The notes beneath the pieces are model-generated. The model did not search any database, had not been told where the DNA came from, and worked only from the letters and a program-made list of their open reading frames with translations. The position numbers and the translations under genes are program-made. A stretch of 64,000 nt of DNA from FEN-1350 sp964643355. Lineage in GTDB: Bacteria > Planctomycetota > Phycisphaerae > Sedimentisphaerales > Anaerohalosphaeraceae. The DNA lies in contig CAZXPW010000004.1 in the NCBI GenBank assembly GCA_964643355.1, positions 74,500-138,499 on the forward strand, written 5' to 3'. Positions 8,284 through 16,098 of the stretch are shown in pieces (the first letter of the stretch is position 1; each line of letters starts with the position of its first letter).

Positions 8284-8366
8284 GACCGGAAGTTTGGGTT
8301 GACAGCCGAAATGATTCCCGTGGGGGGATTCCATCGGCCCTGTATCGTTTTGTGACAGGAATGGGA

Positions 8367-8819
8367 ATGAGCAAGAAAAAGACATTTGCGACCGTGCAGC
8401 ACCAGGAAGGATTCACCTGGATCCGTTTTGAGGTAGACCGATTGATCGAAACCCGTGAACGGATCGAGATGAAAGAATGCCTGCGCAAGGCCATTGAATC
8501 CGGTTCGGGTCGGAACCTGCTGCTGGACTGCTCGCAGGTACAGTCGGTTTCGACGGGTACTCTGGCTGTCTTGCTGAAGTTGCAGCGGCAACTTTTCGAC
8601 AATGGCCAGCGGCTCAAACTCTGCGGTCTCCATCGCGGCAAACTTGTTCCCGCTTCCTCCGATTCGTATTGCCATGAATTGTTCCGCGTCTTCGAGCTGG
8701 ACCGTTTTTTTGATGTCTGCGATGAATCGCGGATGTCGTTCGATCAGTGCGCCGGTACTTCTTCGCAGAGAAACCTGCGCCATTCGGACTCTACCGCTCC
8801 TCAGCCGGTCTCTTGCTGA
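8367..8819 (+). CDS. STAS-domain protein (anti-sigma factor antagonist-like)
   Basis: About 150 residues. Core reads as a STAS fold: TWIRFEVDRLIETRERIEMKECLRKAI, NLLLDCSQVQSVSTGTLAVLLKLQRQL, GQRLKLCGLHRGKL, then LFRVFELDRFFDVCDE. The serine in QSVSTG sits where the regulatory phosphorylation site of SpoIIAA-type antagonists lies. Such proteins bind an anti-sigma kinase and release a sigma factor, or act as signalling scaffolds. No kinase or sigma gene is adjacent, so the partner is unknown. The reading frame opens at a GTG at 8352, but the ATG at 8367 has AGGA well spaced upstream; 8361 is another possibility. Confidence 0.75.
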   Translation: MSKKKTFATVQHQEGFTWIRFEVDRLIETRERIEMKECLRKAIESGSGRNLLLDCSQVQSVSTGTLAVLLKLQRQLFDNGQRLKLCGLHRGKLVPASSDSYCHELFRVFELDRFFDVCDESRMSFDQCAGTSSQRNLRHSDSTAPQPVSC

Positions 8820-8884
8820 CCGCAAGCCGTTTTCTCCGACGACGCCATTCCACGGAAGAACCCGCTCTAACCGGGAACCGTCCC

Positions 8885-8913
8885 TTGCCGGAACTGTCGT
8901 TTTGGGCTATAAT
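8885..8913 (+). promoter_or_regulatory. Promoter of the sulfotransferase-cysK unit
   Basis: TTGCCG (8885-8890), 17-base spacer, TATAAT (8908-8913), about 50 bases before the sulfotransferase ATG. Confidence 0.6.
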
Positions 8914-8968
8914 GGTTCTGCTTGGAAACGACGCGTTTTGAGTCTAAACGGATTCCGGTGTAAGGCGT

Positions 8969-9544
8969 ATGGCGGCATCGTATCTGACAATCGTATCCGG
9001 CCTGCCCCGTTCGGGGACCAGCATGATGATGCAGGTTCTCTGCGCCGGCGGTCTGGAGCCATTGGCCGACCACCAGCGCAAGGCCGATGAAGACAATCCC
9101 CGCGGCTACTACGAGTTCGAAGCCGTCAAGCGGACCCGGCAGGACCCCACATGGCTGATGGCATCCCACGGCAAGGCCGTCAAGATGGTCTATCGTCTGC
9201 TCTACGATCTGCCCCGCGAATACCAGTACCGTGTGATATTTCTCTGTCGCGACCTGAAGGAAGTGCTGGCAAGCCAGAACAAAATGCTTCAGCGGCTCGG
9301 CAAAAATCCCGCCCCTGTTCCGGATGATCAGATGGAAAATCTGTTCCGCAGTCAACTGGCCGACTTCGACCGTTGGATTGCCGAACGGCCGAATTTTTCG
9401 ATACTGCGGGTCGAATACAAAGACATGGTTACCGATCCCCGCCCGTCCTGCGAACGGATCAATCGTTTCCTCGACGACCGCCTGAATGTCGAAGCCATGA
9501 TCCGGGCTGTGGATCCGAACCTGTATCGCAATCGCAAGGAGTGA
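8969..9544 (+). CDS. Sulfotransferase-family protein (P-loop)
   Basis: 191 residues. N-terminal 5'-phosphosulfate-binding P-loop GLPRSGTSMMMQ (residues 11-22), then ENPRGYYE-like DNPRGYYEFEAV, and a mid-region YRVIFLCRDLKEVLASQNKM that matches the 3'-phosphate-binding loop of PAPS sulfotransferases (the RDP/RDL segment). C-terminal FSILRVEYKDMVTDPRPSCERINRFL also fits. These enzymes transfer sulfate from PAPS; many bacterial members act on glycans or small molecules. It is shorter than typical members (250-300 residues), so a minimal or specialised enzyme. It is followed 48 bases later by cysteine synthase, giving a sulfur-themed pair. Confidence 0.8.
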   Translation: MAASYLTIVSGLPRSGTSMMMQVLCAGGLEPLADHQRKADEDNPRGYYEFEAVKRTRQDPTWLMASHGKAVKMVYRLLYDLPREYQYRVIFLCRDLKEVLASQNKMLQRLGKNPAPVPDDQMENLFRSQLADFDRWIAERPNFSILRVEYKDMVTDPRPSCERINRFLDDRLNVEAMIRAVDPNLYRNRKE

Positions 9545-9592
9545 TCCGATCTCGGATCCTCGGATCGAATCAAACAGAGTTTGTGAGGAGTT

Positions 9593-10480
<888 letters not shown>

Positions 10481-10505
10481 CGATCCCAATTCGAAAGGAG
10501 ATCGT

Positions 10506-13352
10506 ATGCGACCGGTTCAAAGAGCGTTTCTTTTGCTGGCGAGTCTGATTTTATGCGGTTCTCTCTTAGCACAGACGGAAACGGCTAAGTCGGCTGACGG
10601 ACTTATTTGGCCGATCGAGATTCCAGTGGTCGTCGTCAAGTACTTCCCGGTCGCCGGAGACAAGATCGATGTCCGTGTCACCGGCGACTGGGGCGAGACG
10701 CTGGCCTCCACGCGGACCAAGGTCGAGAGGATCCAGCGCGAAACGATCGCGGCGCTGGAAGAGGGCAGCCGCTATCACGGCTACAAGAATCCGGATGCCA
10801 AACCGAGTTTGCGGTACAAGGTCGTGGGGACGCTGGAATTTCTTGAGCCGATGCCATTGTGTCCCAAGCGGCAGGGCGACGAGGTCCCGATGACCGACTA
10901 CAACGCGATCTTCTCGCGGATCGACGGCAAGACCTGGGTGCAGCAGAAGGGCGTCAAGGAAATCTGGATCTTCGGCTATCACGGCGGTGTCGTGGGGCTG
11001 TGGGAATCGAACATGGCAAGCCCCTTCGGCGACACCAGCAATTCCAACCGCGACGAAAAAGACCTGCCGGTACTCGATCGTACCTACACCGTCTATCACT
11101 ACAACTACCAGCGCGACACCGGCGAGGCCGTCGAGAACCACCTGCACCAGTTCGAGGCGCTGTTCAACGAGATCGACGGCCGCGACCGAACGCCGGAGGA
11201 CCAGTGGCCGAACCTGCTGTTCTGGGGCAAGTTTGTCGGTAGCGATGTCTCGCACAAGATGGTCCCCGTGACCACGCCCGACGGCCGCAAGGTCTATCGC
11301 TGCGGCTGGACGCACTACGCCCCCAACAGCGAGAAGGATTACGACTGGGGCAATCCGCGGACCGTCGAGACGGATATCGAAGACTGGCGGCCGGACGGGA
11401 TCGGCACGACGATCCGGCTCAATGCCGACCGCTGGCAGCGCAACGACCTGAAATGGAAGATTTATTGGATGCAAAATATCCCCGGCGCCGATCATGGCCT
11501 GTCGTATCAGGGCAGGCCTCTGACCAACTGGTGGCGATTCGTCGGCGACTGGGACCAGGCCCGCAAGAACAAGATCGCCCTGACCGAGCCGGTATCCGCG
11601 GCTGCTCCAACGAAGAGAAGAACCCGATGGGATATTCGCACCGCGATGAGCTTGTCCGAAGAGTATGTCATCGGTGTTGATGGCATGCCGCTGGACAGGG
11701 TCGTGCGGGTGGAACACAAACCCGTTGGCAAGGTGTACCTTACGAACCAAAGTGATAAACCCCAACGGATTCGCGAAGTTGTATTGTACGATTTTGCGCA
11801 CGGCTTGCCCGCCGAAACGCCTTTTTACGGCGAGGGTTTTACCATGCTCAGCCAGACGGCCGGCACGCTGGGCAAGCCCGTCGATCTTGACGGCCTGACC
11901 GACCGCGGGCATTACAAACTCGCCGAGCCCAAGGGATACCGGACCGTCTATGGCATGATGTGGATCACTCCGCCGGACAGGGATGCGACGGTTCTGGCCT
12001 TTTCTTCTTGTCGGAAGTTTGTCGGCCGATTTCATGTCAACGCCGAACGGATCATCGTGTCCATTCCCACCGAAGATCTCGAGCTGGGGTCAGGCGCCAC
12101 CTGGGAACTGGAAGATTTCGCGGTCTTCACCGGTCCGGATCTGGCGGATCTTCTCAAACAAACCGCCGATCGGCTCGTGGCCAATCACCCGCGCCTGCCC
12201 TGGCCCAAGCTGCCGACGGGCTGGTGCTCGTGGTACTGTTTCGGCCCGTCGGTCACGGCCGAGCAGATTCTCGGCAATCTGGAATCATTTAAGCAAAAAC
12301 TCCCGCAGGTCCGCTTCATCCAGATCGACGACGGCTACCAGCCGTGGATGGGTGACTGGCTGGAGCCCAAGCCCAAATTCGGCGGCTCGATCCAGGATGT
12401 CATCCGCAAGATCCGCGACGCGGGCTTTGAGCCGGCGATCTGGGTGGCGCCCTTTGTCGCCAGTCCGCAATCGAAGCTTTTCACTGAGCATCCCGACTGG
12501 TTTGTGAAAGACGATAGTGGCAAACCCCTGCGATCCGATTCCGTCACCTTCGGCGGCTGGCGGCTGGGGCCGTGGTTCATGCTCGATGGCACCCACCCCG
12601 AGGCGCAACAGTTCCTCGAAGGCGTGTTCCGCACCATGCACCAGCAGTGGGGCTGTACCTACTTTAAGATGGACGCCAATGTCTGGGGCGCGATGCCGTT
12701 CGGCCGCCGCCACGACCCAGCGGCCAGCAGCGTCGAGGCCTACCGCCGAGGCATGGCCGCCATCCGGCGAGGCGCAGGCGATTCGTTTTTGCTCGGGTGT
12801 AATCACCCGATATGGCCGTCGATAGGCGAGATCCACGGCTCGCGCTCGTCAATGGATATCGGGCGCGACTGGAACAGCTTCACGCGAATCGCCCGCGAAA
12901 ACCTCTCGAGGAACTGGCAGAACAACCGGCTCTGGTGGAACGATCCCGACTGTCTGCTGCTGACGGGCAAACAGCCCGACAGCGAAAAGAGGTTTCACCT
13001 TGCCGCAACCTTCGCCACCGGCGGCATGGTGCTGTCGGGCGATGATGTTACTCGGTATGACGACTCCCAGTGGTTGCTCCTGCAAAAGGCGGTCTCCAAT
13101 GACGGAAATTCGGCGCAGTTTGCCGACCCGCAATTCACCGTGGGCCTGACCCGTCAGGGCGGCAATCCCGCGGTCGTCTTTCTCAACTGGACCGACCAGC
13201 CGCAGCGACGATCCGTCAAGCTGGATTATCCCAGCCGCGTGATCGACTACTGGACCGAAAAAGACCTGGGTGTCTTCGAAAGCGAATTCGCGGTTGAGGC
13301 CATGCCCCCGCGCTGCGGTGGGGTGTACATCCTGCAGCCGAAGGATAGGTAA
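10506..13352 (+). CDS. Secreted two-part protein: uncharacterised N-terminal domain plus GH36-like alpha-galactosidase
   Basis: 948 residues from the ATG at 10506, which has AAAGGAG upstream and a signal peptide (FLLLASLILCGSLLAQ). Residues about 30-365 are an extracellular domain I cannot name, with KEIWIFGYHGG, GLWESNMASPFGDTSNSNRD, YHYNYQRDTGEAVENHLHQ, CGWTHYAPNSEKDYDWGN and NWWRFVGDWDQA. From about 380 a beta-sandwich leads into a clan GH-D barrel: LPTGWCSWYCFGP, RFIQIDDGYQPWMGDW, IWVAPFVAS, nucleophile D723 in YFKMDANVWG, acid/base candidates D784/D788 in SSMDIGRDW. The C-terminal half should cleave terminal alpha-galactosides. Joining the two parts in one chain is unusual; no frameshift is visible at the junction (around 11590-11640). 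Confidence 0.85.
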   Translation: MRPVQRAFLLLASLILCGSLLAQTETAKSADGLIWPIEIPVVVVKYFPVAGDKIDVRVTGDWGETLASTRTKVERIQRETIAALEEGSRYHGYKNPDAKPSLRYKVVGTLEFLEPMPLCPKRQGDEVPMTDYNAIFSRIDGKTWVQQKGVKEIWIFGYHGGVVGLWESNMASPFGDTSNSNRDEKDLPVLDRTYTVYHYNYQRDTGEAVENHLHQFEALFNEIDGRDRTPEDQWPNLLFWGKFVGSDVSHKMVPVTTPDGRKVYRCGWTHYAPNSEKDYDWGNPRTVETDIEDWRPDGIGTTIRLNADRWQRNDLKWKIYWMQNIPGADHGLSYQGRPLTNWWRFVGDWDQARKNKIALTEPVSAAAPTKRRTRWDIRTAMSLSEEYVIGVDGMPLDRVVRVEHKPVGKVYLTNQSDKPQRIREVVLYDFAHGLPAETPFYGEGFTMLSQTAGTLGKPVDLDGLTDRGHYKLAEPKGYRTVYGMMWITPPDRDATVLAFSSCRKFVGRFHVNAERIIVSIPTEDLELGSGATWELEDFAVFTGPDLADLLKQTADRLVANHPRLPWPKLPTGWCSWYCFGPSVTAEQILGNLESFKQKLPQVRFIQIDDGYQPWMGDWLEPKPKFGGSIQDVIRKIRDAGFEPAIWVAPFVASPQSKLFTEHPDWFVKDDSGKPLRSDSVTFGGWRLGPWFMLDGTHPEAQQFLEGVFRTMHQQWGCTYFKMDANVWGAMPFGRRHDPAASSVEAYRRGMAAIRRGAGDSFLLGCNHPIWPSIGEIHGSRSSMDIGRDWNSFTRIARENLSRNWQNNRLWWNDPDCLLLTGKQPDSEKRFHLAATFATGGMVLSGDDVTRYDDSQWLLLQKAVSNDGNSAQFADPQFTVGLTRQGGNPAVVFLNWTDQPQRRSVKLDYPSRVIDYWTEKDLGVFESEFAVEAMPPRCGGVYILQPKDR

Positions 13353-13378
13353 ATCTCTCCGAGGGATGCCTCTCGCTA

Positions 13379-13407
13379 TTGACTTGGTGACCGGAAAACG
13401 ATATACT
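13379..13407 (+). promoter_or_regulatory. Strong sigma-70-type promoter
   Basis: TTGACT (13379-13384), 17-base spacer, TATACT (13402-13407), 39 bases ahead of the beta-propeller gene. Near-consensus. Confidence 0.65.
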
Positions 13408-13446
13408 AGGATTCGAATACGCAAATTGTATGACGGAGAGAGTACG

Positions 13447-14586
13447 ATGAAAACCATTCAAGCGATTTGTCTGAGTGGGTGGGTGTTGCTCTGTGTCGGA
13501 TTGAACACTCCTATTTCCGCCGAACCGTTTCAGATCATCGCCGCCGAAACCCCCATGGGCGCCGGGTCCAATCAGGGCGTCCGCCGCTATATCGTCCGCG
13601 AGACCTTCGGACCGGCCGAGCAATTGACGCCGATCCCCGGTTCAGTTCTCTATGATCCGGCGGGATTGGCCCTGCGGAATCCGGCGGAACTGTTTATCGC
13701 CAATCGTGCGGCCCATACCGGCAAAAGCTCCATCGCCCGGGTTTCCCTGTTCGGTTCGAATTTTGCCTATATTGATTCCTTCAGCGGCAACGGCGTGACC
13801 GATTGCCACCAGCTTAATTTCGATCCGGTTACCGGAGAGCTCTTCCAGACGAACTGGTCCACCGGAATTTTATCGCGATTTCAGTTCGACGATTCCGGCA
13901 ACCCCGTTCCCAACGGCACGATCCTGATGCCCGATTCCGGCAAGCAGTTGGGCGTCGTGGTTCGTCCGGCCGATCGACAGCTTTTCGTCAGTGACTATAC
14001 GAAGGTCCGACGGTTTATGCCGAATCCAGACGGAAGCTATACCTATCTCGGCGCTTTCGCGGAAAACGGCGCCGCCTTGTATCATTTCATGAAATTCAAG
14101 GACGACCTGCTGTATCTGACCAACTTTCAGCACAATGTCGTTCTGCGGTTTTCATTTGACCCTCAGGGCAATCCAGTCCCAAAAGATTCGATTGTTATGG
14201 GTGGTAATGCTGGCCCTGTCGATCTGGATTTCAGCCCCGACGGTCTGGAGATGTTCGTCACCGATCACCGTAACGGCGGAATCATGCGTTTCCAGTATGA
14301 TGAGATTTCGGAATCCTGGATACGCTTTGGCGACGATATCCCCACACCGATGCTCGGCGGTATCGTAATCGTTCCGACGGCCTGCCCCTTGAGTGCCGAT
14401 CTGACCGGCGACTGCATCGTGAACCTCGCCGATCTGCGGGTCTTCGCGACTCAGTGGCTGGTGCCCGGCGACGATTATTATTGCATGATGGGCGGCAATC
14501 TGATCGGGACACAGTGCCTGGTTACGCTGGAAGACTTCGCCGAATTCGCCTCGCAATGGCTGATGGAACACCCGTCGGGCGAATAA
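13447..14586 (+). CDS. Secreted beta-propeller protein with C-terminal dockerin-like domain
   Basis: 379 residues from the ATG at 13447 (GGAGAG upstream); the longer frame to 13270 overlaps the GH36 gene and is not credible. Signal peptide at 1-25. The body has repeated strand units of the NHL/lactonase propeller type: FQFDDSGNPVPNGTILMPDSG, RFSFDPQGNPVPKDSIVMGG, DLDFSPDGLEMFVTDHRNGG. The C-terminus, SADLTGDCIVNLADLRVFATQWL and TLEDFAEFASQWL, is a calcium-binding doublet like type I dockerin, widespread on planctomycete exoproteins. Ligand or enzymatic activity is not evident; the dockerin-like tail suggests assembly on, or retention near, the cell surface. Confidence 0.7.
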   Translation: MKTIQAICLSGWVLLCVGLNTPISAEPFQIIAAETPMGAGSNQGVRRYIVRETFGPAEQLTPIPGSVLYDPAGLALRNPAELFIANRAAHTGKSSIARVSLFGSNFAYIDSFSGNGVTDCHQLNFDPVTGELFQTNWSTGILSRFQFDDSGNPVPNGTILMPDSGKQLGVVVRPADRQLFVSDYTKVRRFMPNPDGSYTYLGAFAENGAALYHFMKFKDDLLYLTNFQHNVVLRFSFDPQGNPVPKDSIVMGGNAGPVDLDFSPDGLEMFVTDHRNGGIMRFQYDEISESWIRFGDDIPTPMLGGIVIVPTACPLSADLTGDCIVNLADLRVFATQWLVPGDDYYCMMGGNLIGTQCLVTLEDFAEFASQWLMEHPSGE

Positions 14587-14617
14587 TCACCGACGGATGT
14601 GCATCGAAAGGACGGCT

Positions 14618-16015
14618 ATGGACGGCATAACAAACGGTATGAACGGACAAAATCGCGAAATCCTTTCGCGGCGGGAATTTCTGGCAAGCGCCGGGATCAT
14701 GGCGGGGGGGCTGGCCTTTGTCCCCCGGCATGTCATCGCGGCGGCCGGTACGCCCAATCCCAGCGATGTGATTACCATTGCCGGTGTTGGCATCGGCGGC
14801 GTCGGCCACGGCCAGATCAAGAGCATCAGCGAAGAACCGGGCGTGAAGATCATGGCCCTGTGCGATGTCGATGATGCTTTCGCGAAAAAGACCTACGATT
14901 TGTTTCCGGATGCGCCACACTGCCGCGACTATCGCGAGTTGCTCGACCGATACGGCGACAAGTTCGACGCCCTCTACTGCGGCACGCCCGACCACACCCA
15001 CGCCGTGATCTGCATGGCCGCGGCGCGAAAGAACAAGCATCTTTGCTGCGTCAAGCCCCTGACGCGGACGATCCACGAAGTGCGGACGCTCGTTGCCGAA
15101 GTCAAGCAGCGCGGCCTCATGACGCAAGTCACCGCCGCTCCGCGGACCTCCGATGCCGCCTGCCGCGTCGCCGAGATGATCGCGGCCGGAACGATCGGCG
15201 AAGTCCGCCAGGTCTATTGCTGGTCCAACCGGCCCTTGTGGCCGCAGGGGATGTTACGGCCGACGAATACCGATCCGGTGCCCAAAACGCTCGACTGGGA
15301 TCTGTGGATCGGTCCGGCCCCGATGCGGGCGTTCGTCGAACGCTGGCCCGACGGCCACTATGCCCTTCGTCAGGTTGAGGCGGGCGATCCGCCGTTTCCC
15401 GCCGTTTATCACCCATGGAATTTCCGCGGCTGGTGGGACTTCGGCACAGGGGCCCTCGGCGATATGGGCTGCCATCACTTCAACGGCGTCTTTGCCGCGA
15501 TGAAGTTTCGCCACCCCGTCGCGATCGAAGCGACCTCGACGAGGGTCTTCGACGAGACGGCCCCGCTGGCCTCAATCGTCAGTTACGATTTTCCCGTCCG
15601 CGAAGGCCTGCCCGCCTGCCGTATGACCTGGCTCGACGGCGGCCTAAAGCCCCCGCGCCCGGAAGGTTTCGATCGCGAACTGCCCGACGAGAGCGATTTG
15701 TATATCGGCCAGAAAGGTTTCATCCTCGGCTCGGAGCTTGTGCCGTTACGAGGACAGACTCTTACACCTCCCCCGCGGACCCTTGCCCGGCGCAGCGGAA
15801 CCTGGCCGGAATGGATTGAAGCAATCCGTACGGGCAAACCCGCCGGTTGCGATTTCGAGTGGGCCGCGATCCTCACCGAGGCGACATTGCTGGGAAACAT
15901 CGCGATTCGCGTCGGCAAGCGGCTCGAATATGACGCCGCGGCGATGAAGTTTGCCAACAGCGACAAGGCCAACAACCTTCTGCATGAGGAGTATCGTACA
16001 GGGTGGAAACTGTAA
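14618..16015 (+). CDS. Tat-exported Gfo/Idh/MocA family oxidoreductase
   Basis: 465 residues starting at ATG 14618 (AAAGGA upstream; 14597 is a less likely alternative). Twin-arginine signal SRREFLASAGIMAGGLAFVP. Nucleotide-binding GVGIGGVGHGQIKSI, then IMALCDVDDAF, and the family's ALYCGTPDHTHAVICMAAARKNKHLCCVKPLTRTIHE segment (normally EKP; here VKP). These are NAD(P)-dependent sugar or inositol dehydrogenases, glycan-cleaving oxidoreductases, or related enzymes; Tat export with bound cofactor is typical for the large planctomycete set. The DMGCHHFNGVFAAM motif fits the C-terminal domain. The Glu-to-Val change in the usual EKP motif is worth noting. Exact substrate unknown. Confidence 0.88.
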   Translation: MDGITNGMNGQNREILSRREFLASAGIMAGGLAFVPRHVIAAAGTPNPSDVITIAGVGIGGVGHGQIKSISEEPGVKIMALCDVDDAFAKKTYDLFPDAPHCRDYRELLDRYGDKFDALYCGTPDHTHAVICMAAARKNKHLCCVKPLTRTIHEVRTLVAEVKQRGLMTQVTAAPRTSDAACRVAEMIAAGTIGEVRQVYCWSNRPLWPQGMLRPTNTDPVPKTLDWDLWIGPAPMRAFVERWPDGHYALRQVEAGDPPFPAVYHPWNFRGWWDFGTGALGDMGCHHFNGVFAAMKFRHPVAIEATSTRVFDETAPLASIVSYDFPVREGLPACRMTWLDGGLKPPRPEGFDRELPDESDLYIGQKGFILGSELVPLRGQTLTPPPRTLARRSGTWPEWIEAIRTGKPAGCDFEWAAILTEATLLGNIAIRVGKRLEYDAAAMKFANSDKANNLLHEEYRTGWKL

Positions 16016-16016
16016 C

Positions 16017-16098
16017 GATTGGAAAAGGAAGAATAGGAATTGGATAATGCTTTCGCGCTGTATCTATTATCCAATATACAATATCCAATATCCAATCA
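16017..16098. repeat. Heptamer repeat hairpin between convergent genes
   Basis: ATTGGATAAT (16039-16048) and ATTATCCAAT (16066-16075) are perfect 10-base inverted arms around a 17-base core; outer arms GATTGGA (16017-16023) and TCCAATC (16091-16097) also pair. The whole stretch can fold as one long hairpin and may act as a two-way terminator. It ends on the stop codon of the S9 peptidase gene. Confidence 0.65.

Noticed and set aside
13270..13446. Upstream extension of the beta-propeller frame
   Set aside because: Overlaps the end of the GH36 gene and lacks a signal peptide; ATG 13447 has one plus a ribosome-binding site.
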